A DNA stretch of 64,000 bases from Rhodospirillales bacterium. Lineage in GTDB: Bacteria > Pseudomonadota > Alphaproteobacteria > Micavibrionales > Micavibrionaceae. The notes under the pieces were generated by a model. That model searched no databases and was not told the DNA's origin. It saw only the letters and a program-made list of their open reading frames with translations. How positions within the stretch are numbered: the first letter of the stretch is position 1; every line of letters begins with the position of its first letter. The stretch is from contig JACKIV010000001.1 in the NCBI GenBank assembly GCA_020638285.1, positions 1-64,000 on the forward strand, given 5' to 3'. Both the position numbers and the translations under genes were made by a program. Below, piece after piece: positions 34,669 to 42,852 of the stretch.

Positions 34669-36105
34669 TTAAGCCGTTTTCTCTATCGTCCGGGGCAAAG
34701 CCTCAAGGTTTTCCGGCAACGCGTTCGCCCATTTCGTGATATCGCCCGCGCCGAGGCAGATCACGAAATCTCCGGGCCGGGCCAGATCTGCGATCATCGG
34801 GGCCAGAGCGTCCGGGCCGGACAAAATCTGCACATCCCGGTGTCCGTGGCGGCGGATGCCCTCGGCCAGAGCGGCCTTGTCCATCCCGTCAATCGGAGGC
34901 TCGCCCGCCGGGTACACGTCGGCGACGATGACCGAGTCGGCCTCGTGGAAACAGGTGCAAAATCCCTCGAACAGACTGGCCAGACGGGTATAGCGGTGCG
35001 GCTGGACCAGCGCGATCACGCGCCCGCCGCTTTCGGATACCGCCATGCGGGCGGCCTTGAGAACCGCAGAAATTTCCACCGGATGATGGCCGTAATCGTC
35101 GATGATGCTCACCCCGTTCCACACGCCCGTACAGGTAAAGCGTCGCTTCACGCCCGTAAAGGCGCCCAGTGCCGCGCGGATCGTCTCCGCCGTCATGTTC
35201 ATCTGGCGCGCGATGGCCACGGCGGCGAGCGAATTGAGGACGTTATGGCTTCCCAGCATGGGCAGATAAAGCCGCTCAATGGGGTCTGAGTCGCGGCAGA
35301 TCACGTCATAGGTGCTGCCGCGCGGGGTGCTTTCGACATTGACGGCGCGAATGTCGGCTTGCGGAGAAAATCCGTACGTGACCACCCTCCGGTCCGAAAT
35401 TCCGGCGATGAGAGTCTGGACCTCCGGATGATCCGCGCACAAAACGGCATAGCCGTAAAAAGGCACATTGTCCACGAACCGCCGGAACGCCGCGCGCACC
35501 CCGTCAAAGTCCCGGTAATGGTCCATGTGTTCGGGGTCAATGTTGGTGACAACGGCGACTGTTGCGGGCAGGCGCGTAAAGGTTCCGTCGCTCTCGTCGG
35601 CCTCCACCACCATCCACGGGCTTTGGCCCAGCCGGACGTTGGTGCCATAGGAATGCACGATTCCGCCATTGATAACGGTCGGATCAAATCCTCCGGCCTC
35701 CAGCATCGCGCCGACCATGGATGTTGTGGTGGTCTTGCCGTGCGTCCCGGCGACCGCCACGGCGGATTTCATGCGCATCAGTTCGGCCAGCATTTCCGCC
35801 CGGCGGACGAGCGGGATTTTGCGCGCGCGCGCGGCGGCGAACTCGGGATTGTCGGGCTGAATGGCAGAAGAATACACCACGGCGCCGGGCAGTTTTCCCT
35901 GCGCGTCCAGAATATTGTTCGCATCATGCCCTGTCAGAACCCGCACTCCGGCGGCGCGCAGCCGGGCGACATTGCCGCCTTCGGCCCGGTCGGATCCTTG
36001 AACCGTGTACCCCAGCGTATGCAGAATCTCGGCAATTCCGCTCATGCCGATTCCGCCGATTCCAATGAAATGCAGCGTTTCGATCTCTTTGGGTATGGCG
36101 ACCAT
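34669..36105 (-). CDS. murC: UDP-N-acetylmuramate--L-alanine ligase
   Basis: MurC (478 aa) adds L-alanine to UDP-MurNAc, the first amino acid of the peptidoglycan stem. The Rossmann start HFIGIGGIGMSGIAEIL, the ATP loop AGTHGKTTTTSM, SYGTNVRLG, and the C-terminal DDYGHHPVEISAVL and VIALVQPHRYTRL segments are all as expected. Length is typical. It stands apart from the division/cell-wall cluster in which murC normally lies; neither murG nor murB is next to it. Confidence 0.97.
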   Translation of the reverse strand: MVAIPKEIETLHFIGIGGIGMSGIAEILHTLGYTVQGSDRAEGGNVARLRAAGVRVLTGHDANNILDAQGKLPGAVVYSSAIQPDNPEFAAARARKIPLVRRAEMLAELMRMKSAVAVAGTHGKTTTTSMVGAMLEAGGFDPTVINGGIVHSYGTNVRLGQSPWMVVEADESDGTFTRLPATVAVVTNIDPEHMDHYRDFDGVRAAFRRFVDNVPFYGYAVLCADHPEVQTLIAGISDRRVVTYGFSPQADIRAVNVESTPRGSTYDVICRDSDPIERLYLPMLGSHNVLNSLAAVAIARQMNMTAETIRAALGAFTGVKRRFTCTGVWNGVSIIDDYGHHPVEISAVLKAARMAVSESGGRVIALVQPHRYTRLASLFEGFCTCFHEADSVIVADVYPAGEPPIDGMDKAALAEGIRRHGHRDVQILSGPDALAPMIADLARPGDFVICLGAGDITKWANALPENLEALPRTIEKTA

Positions 36106-36253
36106 GGGGTTTCTCCGTTTTTTAAAGGGGCGCGCCTCTTTCAGAACAATCTTTCAGGACAATATAGTATGTCTCCGGATTTTGAAGAGTCTTTCGTGTG
36201 ACTCCCGTAACGAAACTCTGGCATTTTGCGCGGCAACGTCCTAAAGTCCCGGC

Positions 36254-36847
36254 ATGTTTACAGGAATCATCCGGGATATCGGTTTGATCCGGGCGGCGCA
36301 GGGCGGCCCGGGCGGGGTGCGCCTTGACATTGAGACGGGCTTTCCCTTGAGTTCGCAGGATATGGGCGCGTCGATCGCCTGCGCCGGGTGCTGCCTGACC
36401 GTTGTTGCGCTCAAGGGGTCGGTTTTCTCGGTGGATGTGTCCGCCGAAAGCCTGACAAAAACCACCATCGGGACATGGGCGCCGGGAACGCGGATCAACC
36501 TTGAGCGCGCCTTGAAAATGGGCGACGAGCTGGGCGGGCATCTTTTGACCGGCCATGTAGACGGTCTGGCGAAACTGGAAGAGATCCGCCCCGACGGGGA
36601 CTCCCGCCGCCTGACGATCCGCGTTCCGGACGATCTGGCGAAATTCATCGCGCCCAAGGGGTCCGTGGCGCTTGACGGCATTTCCCTGACCGTCAACGAG
36701 GTGGACGGCGCGCGGTTCGGCGTCAATATCATTCCCTATACGTGGACCCATACGACCCTGAGCGACCGCGCCATCGGGGAGGAATTAAATCTGGAGGTCG
36801 ATCTGATGGCGCGCTATGCCGCCCGGATTCTGGGGGTCGGCGCATGA
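36254..36847 (+). CDS. ribE: riboflavin synthase (alpha chain)
   Basis: This 197-residue enzyme dismutates two lumazine molecules to riboflavin. It shows the two homologous lumazine-binding halves, each with a MFTGI/GHLLTGHVDG-type motif (MFTGIIRDIG at the start; CLTVV, LGGHLLTGHVDG and SLTVNEV). Length is normal. It begins the co-directional run ribE-ribB-ribH-nusB and overlaps ribB by four bases. The ribD gene that often starts this operon is not in the window, and no FMN riboswitch is seen upstream. The older symbol ribC is also used. Confidence 0.95.
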   Translation: MFTGIIRDIGLIRAAQGGPGGVRLDIETGFPLSSQDMGASIACAGCCLTVVALKGSVFSVDVSAESLTKTTIGTWAPGTRINLERALKMGDELGGHLLTGHVDGLAKLEEIRPDGDSRRLTIRVPDDLAKFIAPKGSVALDGISLTVNEVDGARFGVNIIPYTWTHTTLSDRAIGEELNLEVDLMARYAARILGVGA

Positions 36848-37500
36848 ATCTTGCCCGCGCGGAAGAAACATCGGCAGATTTTTCTTTGGCAGAAGATCTG
36901 GTTGCGGACATCGCCGCCGGACGCATGGTGATTTTGGTCGACGAGGAATCGCGTGAAAACGAGGGCGATCTGGTCATGGCCGCCGCGCATGTGACGCCCG
37001 CCTCGATTGCCTTTATGGCGGATCAAGGGCGCGGGTTGATCTGTCTGGCCTTGAGCGGTGCGATGGCGGATCGTCTGGACCTCAAGCCCCTGCCCGCGCG
37101 GCATGCCAGCCGGTTCGGCACCGCCTTTCTGGACCCGATTGAGGCGCGGCGCGGCGTGACCACCGGAATTTCCGCCGCCGACCGGGCCCATACCATCTTG
37201 ACCGCCATTGATCCGCGCTCTACGCCCGGGGACATCTCTACGCCCGGCCATGTCTTTCCCCTGCGCGCGCGGGATGGCGGCGTTCTGGAGCGGGCCGGAC
37301 ATACCGAAGCCGCCGTCGATCTGGCCCGTCTGGCGGGACTTGCCCCCGCCGGAGTCATCTGCGAAATCATGGGGCCGGATGGCACGATGCTGCGCGGGGC
37401 GGATCTGGTGAAGTATGCCCGCCATGCGGGATTGAAAATCGGCGCTATTGCGGATTTGATCCGTCTGCGCCGCGACATGTCCTTAATGACAAAATTTTAA
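36844..37500 (+). CDS. ribB: 3,4-dihydroxy-2-butanone-4-phosphate synthase
   Basis: RibB (218 aa) turns ribulose 5-phosphate into the four-carbon precursor of lumazine. The acid loop VLVDEESRENEGDLV-like (ILVDEESRENEGDLVMAA) and the catalytic STPGDISTPGHVFPLRAR and GHTEAAVDLARLAG segments are intact. There is no C-terminal GTP cyclohydrolase II domain, so this is not the common RibBA fusion and ribA must lie elsewhere. The ATG at 36844 overlaps the ribE stop (ATGA). Confidence 0.94.
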   Translation: MNLARAEETSADFSLAEDLVADIAAGRMVILVDEESRENEGDLVMAAAHVTPASIAFMADQGRGLICLALSGAMADRLDLKPLPARHASRFGTAFLDPIEARRGVTTGISAADRAHTILTAIDPRSTPGDISTPGHVFPLRARDGGVLERAGHTEAAVDLARLAGLAPAGVICEIMGPDGTMLRGADLVKYARHAGLKIGAIADLIRLRRDMSLMTKF

Positions 37501-37512
37501 GGAGCCGCCTTG

Positions 37513-38043
37513 ATGAAAATCGTTCCGCCCCTCGATGAAACACAGGACCACGACGCGCCGTTTTCCTTTGCGCGCGCGCCGCATGTGATGATCGTCACCG
37601 CGCCCTTTTACCGCGATGTCGCCACGATGCTGCTCAGCGGCGCGATTCGCGCTCTGGATGGCGCGGATGCCACCTATGAGGTTTTCTCCGTTCCCGGCGC
37701 GCTGGAAATTCCTGCTGCGATGCGTCTCACTCTGGACGCATCCGGCGCGGCGCGGTTTGACGCCTATGTCGCGCTGGGCTGTGTTATCCGTGGCGAGACG
37801 ACGCACTATGATATCGTGGCCGGAGAAAGCAATCGCGGTTTGATGGACTTGACGATCCGCCATGGATTTCTGATTGGAAACGGCATTCTGACGGTCGAGA
37901 CGATGACTCAGGCAATCGAGCGCGCGGACCCGGAACAGCTCGACAAGGGCGGCGGCGCGGCGAAGGCTGCTCTGTCTCTCTATGCGCTGGCCGAGAGCCT
38001 GCGCGGTGTTCAACACAGATCAGGAGCCAGCCATGCCGGATGA
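37513..38043 (+). CDS. ribH: 6,7-dimethyl-8-ribityllumazine synthase
   Basis: Lumazine synthase (176 aa) joins the RibB product with the pyrimidine intermediate of riboflavin synthesis. Motifs VSVPGALEIP-like (VFSVPGALEIP), ALGCVIRGETTHYDIV, SNRGLMDL and GILTVETMTQAIERA are present. AAGGAG lies before the ATG at 37513; a TTG three bases upstream is ignored. The 3' end overlaps the nusB start by 11 bases. The C-terminal tail is unusually Ser/His-rich where it overlaps nusB. Confidence 0.94.
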   Translation: MKIVPPLDETQDHDAPFSFARAPHVMIVTAPFYRDVATMLLSGAIRALDGADATYEVFSVPGALEIPAAMRLTLDASGAARFDAYVALGCVIRGETTHYDIVAGESNRGLMDLTIRHGFLIGNGILTVETMTQAIERADPEQLDKGGGAAKAALSLYALAESLRGVQHRSGASHAG

Positions 38044-38533
38044 AAATCTTTCTTCTGCCACCGGATCGTCGCGCCGCACGCAGGCCGGAGCCGCCCGTCT
38101 GGCCGCCGTTCAGACCCTGTATCAGATGATGGCCTCTGACTGCACGGTCGATGATGCGGCGCGGATTTATCTGGACCGTTTTGCCGGGATGGATGTGGAC
38201 GGGGAAAAACTGGCCGATCCGGACCGTGTGCTGTACACAAAAATCGTGCGGGGCGTATCGGAGAGGGTCGCGGATCTTCAGGGACTTCTGGACGGACACC
38301 TGACCGGGCCGCAGCAGGAGGAAGACGAATCCAGACGCCGGATGGATCCTTTGCTGCGCGCCATTTTGCTGTGCGGCCTGTATGAAATTCTGGTCCGGAC
38401 GGATACGGACCTTGCTGTGATCGTCTCGGAATATTTGCACGTCACGCGCGCGTTTTACGATGGCAATGAAACTGCTCTGGTCAACGCGGTTCTGGATGCG
38501 GCGGGCAAGACCCTGCGGACCCGGTCTGAATAA
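38033..38533 (+). CDS. nusB: transcription antitermination protein NusB
   Basis: NusB (166 aa) joins the antitermination complex at rRNA leader boxA sequences. The all-helical NusB fold is recognisable from RRTQAGAARLAAVQTLYQM, the middle LQGLLDGHLTG, MDPLLRAILLCGLYEIL and ALVNAVLDAAGKTLR. The start at 38033 follows AGGAG and overlaps ribH by 11 bases. ribH-nusB coupling is the usual alphaproteobacterial order. A long acidic insert (EEDESRR) is normal. Confidence 0.94.
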   Translation: MPDENLSSATGSSRRTQAGAARLAAVQTLYQMMASDCTVDDAARIYLDRFAGMDVDGEKLADPDRVLYTKIVRGVSERVADLQGLLDGHLTGPQQEEDESRRRMDPLLRAILLCGLYEILVRTDTDLAVIVSEYLHVTRAFYDGNETALVNAVLDAAGKTLRTRSE

Positions 38534-38537
38534 AAAA

Positions 38538-38610
38538 TCCCCTCTCCCTGAACGCCGAAGTGCGTTCTTTCCCTCTCCCCCGTGGGGGAGAGGGATCAAG
38601 GAAGAAGGGG
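38538..38610. repeat. dispersed palindromic repeat, copy R4
   Basis: This is a full copy of the repeat with outer arms CCCCTCTCCCT / an imperfect AGGAAGAAGGGG, small hairpin CGCCGAAGTGCG, and inner hairpin CCCTCTCCCCCG/TGGGGGAGAGGG. It lies between nusB and fmt in the otherwise tightly packed rib/nusB/fmt/truA run, and may separate two transcription units. Confidence 0.85.
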
Positions 38611-38637
38611 TATCTGGAATCAGATGGAGAGACACTC

Positions 38638-39576
38638 ATGCGCATTGTTTTCATGGGAACGCCGAATTTTTCTCTGGCCGCGCTGGAGGCTCTGGTTGCC
38701 GATGGGCATGATGTGGCGTGCGTCTATACCCGCGCGCCGAAACCAAAGGGCCGGGGACAGAAACTGACGTTTTCGCCCATTCATGACTATGCACAAAATC
38801 ATGCCATCGAGATTCGTCATCCGCGCAGTCTGAAGAACCCTCAGGCGCAAAAGGACTTTGTCGATCTGAACGCCGATGTGGGAATCGTCGCGGCCTATGG
38901 CCTGATCCTGCCGCGCGCCATTCTGGACGCACCGAAATACGGATGTTTGAACATTCACGCCTCCCTGCTTCCCCGCTGGCGCGGGGCATCACCGATCCAG
39001 CGGGCCATCGCGGCGGGTGATTTGCAAACGGGGATCACCATCATGCAGATGGATGAAGGACTCGACACCGGGCCGATGATTGCCCGGCGCGCTCTGCCGA
39101 TCCGGGATAAAACCACAGCTGAGTCCCTGCATGACGCTTTGGCCGCGCTGGGGGCGGCGATGATCGTGGAGACGCTGCGCAGGCTGGAGCAGGACGGGCG
39201 GCTGGAGGCCGAGCCGCAGGATGAGACTCTATCTACCTATGCGCCTCTTTTGAGAAAAGAGGAAGGCCGGATCGACTGGAGCGCGCAGGCAATGCAGATT
39301 GATCGGATTATCCGGGCCTTTACGCCCTGGCCTGGCGCGTGGACGGTCACCACGGCGGGAAAAACCTTGAAAATTCTGGAGGCTCAGCCGGAAGAAGAGA
39401 CTTATGACGCCCCGCCCGGAACCTTGATCGACCGGGCCGGGCGCGTGGCCTGCGGCGAGGGGGGGATCCTGCGCCTGATACGCGTCCAGCCCGAAAGCGC
39501 AAGGGCGATGGACGCATCCGCAGCGATCAACGGCGGATATGCGGCGGTTGGAGAAACTTTTGGAATGGCCCGATAA
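38638..39576 (+). CDS. fmt: methionyl-tRNA formyltransferase
   Basis: Fmt (312 aa) formylates initiator methionyl-tRNA. The formyl-donor site is intact: Asn105 and His107 in NIHAS, SLLPRWRGASPI at 109-120, and Asp144 in MDEGLDTGPM. The C-terminal tRNA-binding domain is also present. The ATG at 38638 has GGAGA upstream; the longer frame reads into the repeat and is rejected. The usual partner def (peptide deformylase) is absent upstream; truA follows. Confidence 0.96.
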   Translation: MRIVFMGTPNFSLAALEALVADGHDVACVYTRAPKPKGRGQKLTFSPIHDYAQNHAIEIRHPRSLKNPQAQKDFVDLNADVGIVAAYGLILPRAILDAPKYGCLNIHASLLPRWRGASPIQRAIAAGDLQTGITIMQMDEGLDTGPMIARRALPIRDKTTAESLHDALAALGAAMIVETLRRLEQDGRLEAEPQDETLSTYAPLLRKEEGRIDWSAQAMQIDRIIRAFTPWPGAWTVTTAGKTLKILEAQPEEETYDAPPGTLIDRAGRVACGEGGILRLIRVQPESARAMDASAAINGGYAAVGETFGMAR

Positions 39577-39582
39577 CCCGCC

Positions 39583-40353
39583 ATGCAACGCTGGAAACTG
39601 ACCATTGAATATGACGGCACGCCCTTTGCGGGATGGCAGAGGCAGGAAAGCGGAATCCCTTCCGTCCAACAAACCATCGAAGACGCCATTCGGATGTTTT
39701 GCCGGAACGAAGCGACGTTGCACGTTGCCGGGCGTACCGATGCGGGCGTCCACGCGCGCGGACAGGTCGCCCATGTGGATCTGGATTTTGGCAGGCGGAC
39801 TTATGCGCCGTTCGAGATCGTCAAAGGGCTGAATGCCTGCCTGCGCCCGCACCCTGTTTCCATCTTGCAGGCCGAAATCGCCCCGCCCGATTTTCACGCA
39901 CGGTTCGGAGCCACGGAAAAACTTTATACCTATACGATTCTTAATCGCTCCGCTCCGCCTGCGATGGATCGTCATCAATGCTGGCATATTTTCCATCCTT
40001 TGGACGTGGACGCCATGCGCGCGGGCGCGGCGCACCTGATCGGCAAGCATGATTTCACCACCTTTCGCGCAGCGGACTGTCAAGCGAATTCGCCGGTACG
40101 CACGCTGGACCGGCTGGAGTTCGAATGCGTGCCCTCCGATGGGTGCGGAGGAATGAAGATTCTGATGCATGTTCAAGGGCGATCCTTTCTGCACCATCAG
40201 GTGCGTAACATCATCGGGACTCTCGTTCTGGTCGGCAAAGGCAAGTGGATGCCGGAAGACGTCAGGCGCGTTCTGGAGCTTCGCGACCGTGCGCAGGGCG
40301 GCCCGACCGCTCCGGCGCAGGGACTGAGCCTGATGAGGGTAAAGTACGCATAA
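39583..40353 (+). CDS. truA: tRNA pseudouridine(38-40) synthase
   Basis: TruA (256 aa) makes pseudouridine in the tRNA anticodon stem-loop. The catalytic Asp53 lies in AGRTDAGVHARGQVAH, and the family motifs EYDGTPFAGWQRQ, KLYTYTI and FLHHQVRNIIGTLV are present. Length is typical. It starts 6 bases after fmt, so the two form an operon; fmt-truA is a common pair. Confidence 0.96.
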   Translation: MQRWKLTIEYDGTPFAGWQRQESGIPSVQQTIEDAIRMFCRNEATLHVAGRTDAGVHARGQVAHVDLDFGRRTYAPFEIVKGLNACLRPHPVSILQAEIAPPDFHARFGATEKLYTYTILNRSAPPAMDRHQCWHIFHPLDVDAMRAGAAHLIGKHDFTTFRAADCQANSPVRTLDRLEFECVPSDGCGGMKILMHVQGRSFLHHQVRNIIGTLVLVGKGKWMPEDVRRVLELRDRAQGGPTAPAQGLSLMRVKYA

Positions 40354-40384
40354 CCCTCCCTCTCCCGCAGAAGGGAGAGGGGCG
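40354..40384. repeat. short copy of the CTCTCCC palindromic repeat (R6)
   Basis: CCCTCCCTCTCCC and GGGAGAGGGGCG face each other across a five-base spacer just after truA. It keeps only the main hairpin of the longer copies and could act as the truA terminator. Confidence 0.55.
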
Positions 40385-40399
40385 AAATGTTCTGACGGC

Positions 40400-40732
40400 T
40401 TACTCTTTCTCGGACACATACAGCGTACAGTCGCCCTCGGCCCGGATGGCTGCGACATAGTTGTTCTGGGCCGTTTTCGATCCCTGAATTGCAAAGTCGT
40501 AATACACGCCCGCCGGGAAATAATGATCCGTCGTGGCCGCCGTGACGCTGGAGCTGCCAAAGCGGATGAAAACCGGACCGGTGGCATACAGACTCACCAC
40601 CCGGCAAAAGCTTGTAAAGGGCGTGGCGTTGCGCGCCGAGGTGCCCGTCACCGCAATGGCGTGCGCGCCGCCAGAGCGCAAACGCAGGGCGGGAATGGCG
40701 TTGTTGTCGCTGTCTTTGGGAAGAGAGGTCAT
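40400..40732 (-). CDS. protein of unknown function, beta-rich
   Basis: I do not recognise this 110-residue protein by name. It is rich in Ala, Ser and Thr, has no signal peptide or membrane segment, and predicts as mainly beta (SFCRVVSLYATGPVFIRFGS, DHYFPAGVYYDFAI, AAIRAEGDCTLYVSE). A strong AAGGAG lies before the ATG at 40732, so it is very likely expressed. Composition resembles small phage head or tail decoration proteins, and the window also carries a phage-type lysis pair 7 kb away, but that link is speculative. Confidence 0.6.
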   Translation of the reverse strand: MTSLPKDSDNNAIPALRLRSGGAHAIAVTGTSARNATPFTSFCRVVSLYATGPVFIRFGSSSVTAATTDHYFPAGVYYDFAIQGSKTAQNNYVAAIRAEGDCTLYVSEKE

Positions 40733-40985
40733 AGAAAAGTCTCCTTATTGAGAAGGGTGAAAAAAGACGGAGTCATGGCGGGAATGACCCTATAATGTTC
40801 TTATTTTGTTCTTTTGTCAAGAAGGATTTTTTTTGCAGAAGAACCGGTGGAAAAATCCGGGGTTTTCTCCCCTCTCCCTCCCAAAAAAGATGTTTACAAA
40901 CCACAGGTGAGCGCAGATTTTGAAGACCTCTTCGTATCTTCGCGCCTTCGCGTTGAAAAGTCTTTGTTTCAAAACTATTCCCCGA

Positions 40986-41008
40986 TCCCCGCTTTCGCGG
41001 GGATGACA
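40986..41008. repeat. CCCCGC/GCGGGG hairpin repeat, copy 1
   Basis: A 23-base element with hairpin CCCCGCTTTCGCGGGG followed by ATGACA. It is identical base for base to the element at 41151-41173. Confidence 0.8.
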
Positions 41009-41150
41009 GGTCTGGCCTATCTGTGTCAATCTGCCTTCATTTGTGGTGAAAGAAAAAGTTCAAGAACCACAGAGGAATACAGAGGAACACGGATGGTGAA
41101 GACTCCGTCGTGTCTTCGTGGTAAGAAAACAGGCTCCTATGCCCCCCCGG

Positions 41151-41173
41151 TCCCCGCTTTCGCGGGGATGACA
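41151..41173. repeat. CCCCGC/GCGGGG hairpin repeat, copy 2
   Basis: Exact duplicate of the element at 40986-41008, in the same orientation, 165 bases away. A diverged relative lies at 34643-34662. Confidence 0.8.
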
Positions 41174-41217
41174 TAGAGGGGCGCGGGGATAACAGGGAAA
41201 AGAAGGAAAGAAACACT

Positions 41218-42183
41218 ATGCTCGTTCTGGTTTCCATTCTCGGTGGTCTGGTCCTGCTCGTGGCGGGAGGCGAGCTTCTGGTGCGCGGCGCGGTGCGTCT
41301 GGCGAACCTGTTTCATGTGTCGCCGCTTCTGATCGGTCTGGTTCTGGTCGGATTTGCGACATCGACGCCGGAACTGGTGACGAGTCTTATCGCCGCCTTT
41401 GAAGATTCGCCCGGGATCGCGGTGGGAAATGTGGTGGGGAGTAATATCGCAAACATCCTTTTGATTTTGGGCGTGACTGCGTCCATCAGCATCATCCCGG
41501 TAGATCGTCTGGCCTTTCGGCGCGATGGTTTGGTGCTTGCGCTGGCTACGCTTGCGATGCTGGCCGTGGTTTTGTCCGGAGAGATGGGACGTCTGGCGGG
41601 TGCGGGGTTTCTTCTGGCTCTGGGGGGGTATATCGGACTGGTTTATCGGCAGGAAAAAGGGCAGGGTCGCCCGGTGAGTGTGCCGGATGTCGGCGGGTCC
41701 CCCATCCCGGCAGGAAAGCCTTTCTGGCAGGTTTTTGTGTTCGATTTCCTGATTTTTGCGGGCGGACTGGGGCTCACTCTTCTGGGCGCGCAGTATCTGG
41801 TTCGGGGCAGCATCGCCTTTGCAAGCCATCTGGGGATTTCCGATACGGTCATCGGTCTGACCGTTGTGGCCATCGGCACGTCCATGCCGGAACTGGTGGC
41901 CTCGGTCATGGCTGCGATCCGGGGGCAGGCCGCCATGAGTTTTGGCAACATCATCGGCAGCAACCTCTATAATATTCTGGGGATCGTGGGCGGGACGGCG
42001 CTGGTGCATCCCCTGATGGTTCCCCCGGAAATCGCCGGGCAGGATATCTGGATCATGCTGGTTGCGACGGCGTCCCTGTTTGTCTTTACGATCACCGGAT
42101 GGACGATCCACCGATGGGAGGGCGCCGCCATGCTGGGCCTGTACGCGAGCTATACCGGATGGCTGGTTTATACTGCGACGTGA
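41218..42183 (+). CDS. calcium/sodium (cation) antiporter, CaCA family
   Basis: This 321-residue inner-membrane exchanger of the CaCA superfamily resembles YrbG. It shows the two inverted alpha-repeats: GFATSTPELVTSLIAAFED with GNVVGSNIANILLILG in the first half, and AIGTSMPELVASVMAAIRG with GNIIGSNLYNILGIVG in the second. These carry the ion-coordinating Glu and Asn residues. About ten helices. It probably expels Ca2+ against Na+ or H+. It stands alone. Confidence 0.92.
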   Translation: MLVLVSILGGLVLLVAGGELLVRGAVRLANLFHVSPLLIGLVLVGFATSTPELVTSLIAAFEDSPGIAVGNVVGSNIANILLILGVTASISIIPVDRLAFRRDGLVLALATLAMLAVVLSGEMGRLAGAGFLLALGGYIGLVYRQEKGQGRPVSVPDVGGSPIPAGKPFWQVFVFDFLIFAGGLGLTLLGAQYLVRGSIAFASHLGISDTVIGLTVVAIGTSMPELVASVMAAIRGQAAMSFGNIIGSNLYNILGIVGGTALVHPLMVPPEIAGQDIWIMLVATASLFVFTITGWTIHRWEGAAMLGLYASYTGWLVYTAT

Positions 42184-42316
42184 GGGCTATGGCTCTCCGC
42201 TCCATGTGACCCAACAAGAGAGATCGGGTTTCGGACTGGATGGTCTAAAAGCGGGATCTTGTTTCTTTTCCTCGTGCTGCCTTGCTTTCCCGGGGGATTT
42301 CCGATAGCCTTCGCGG

Positions 42317-42337
42317 ACTAAATAGAACTTATTTAGT
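42317..42337. promoter_or_regulatory. perfect palindromic operator candidate upstream of the Rrf2 regulator
   Basis: ACTAAATA (42317-42324) and TATTTAGT (42330-42337) form a perfect 8-bp inverted repeat with a five-base spacer, 67 bases before the Rrf2/sufB operon. Rrf2-family regulators (IscR, SufR-like) bind AT-rich palindromes of about this size. Autoregulation through this site is inferred. Confidence 0.6.
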
Positions 42338-42403
42338 ACTATAAAGGGCTTTATGTAGTGCCCCTCCAATAAAATAAAGAGAAAAAGATCAGGAGAATGC
42401 CTC

Positions 42404-42835
42404 ATGATTAAAATTTCCCGGATGGCTGATTACGGTGTTTTGATTCTGGCGGAACTGGCCAGAGAGCCCGAGGCGCTGCGGACGGCTTCGGGGCTTTCCG
42501 ATACGACGGGACTGCCGGAGCCGACGGTTGCAAAAATCCTCAAAACCCTCACGGGCGCGGGCATCCTGCGTTCGGCGCGGGGGGTCAACGGAGGGTATCT
42601 GCTTCAGAAAACCGCAGACCAGATTCCGGTTGCCGCGATTATCACAGCCCTTGACGGCCCGATCTGCCTGACGGCCTGTGCTGATGGGGTGGAGGACTCC
42701 TGCGCCGTTCGTGAAACCTGTTCCCTGAAAGGACGCTGGAACGGCGTTAACGCCCTTATCAAATCGGCGCTGGAGGCCATGACTTTGGCGGAACTTCTTG
42801 AATCCGGGACGGAAAAGGTCCAGAAAAAAGCCTGA
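42404..42835 (+). CDS. SUF-type Fe-S cluster regulator, Rrf2 family
   Basis: This 143-residue winged-helix protein (MIKISRMADYGVLILAELA, then TGLPEPTVAKILKTL as recognition helix) belongs to the Rrf2 regulators of the SUF operon. The cluster-binding loop has Cys92, Cys100 and Cys106, as in IscR, plus an extra Cys88. It likely senses Fe-S cluster or iron status and controls the downstream sufB. AGGAG precedes the ATG at 42404, and a perfect palindrome lies upstream. sufB follows after 17 bases. Confidence 0.92.
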   Translation: MIKISRMADYGVLILAELAREPEALRTASGLSDTTGLPEPTVAKILKTLTGAGILRSARGVNGGYLLQKTADQIPVAAIITALDGPICLTACADGVEDSCAVRETCSLKGRWNGVNALIKSALEAMTLAELLESGTEKVQKKA

Positions 42836-42852
42836 CGAAAGGCTTTGGCTCT

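Larger units (their letters stand above)
40733..41217. other. intergenic region with repeat fragments
   Basis: The 485 bases hold no gene I believe. A 120-codon frame here (40814-41176) is made of repeats: its two PAFAGMT stretches come from the CCCCGCTTTCGCGGGGATGAC elements. Also present are CACAGAGGAATACAGAGG-type and CTTCGTGTCTTCGTGG-type fragments and GTTCTT direct repeats near 40797. The left part should hold the promoter of the 40732 gene and the right part that of the antiporter. Confidence 0.6.

Noticed and set aside
36106..36253. FMN riboswitch upstream of ribE
   Set aside because: The conserved RFN-element sequences are not present in the 148-base gap.
40814..41176. 120-codon plus-strand frame
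   Set aside because: It is built from the intergenic hairpin repeats (two PAFAGMT stretches) and lacks a ribosome site.
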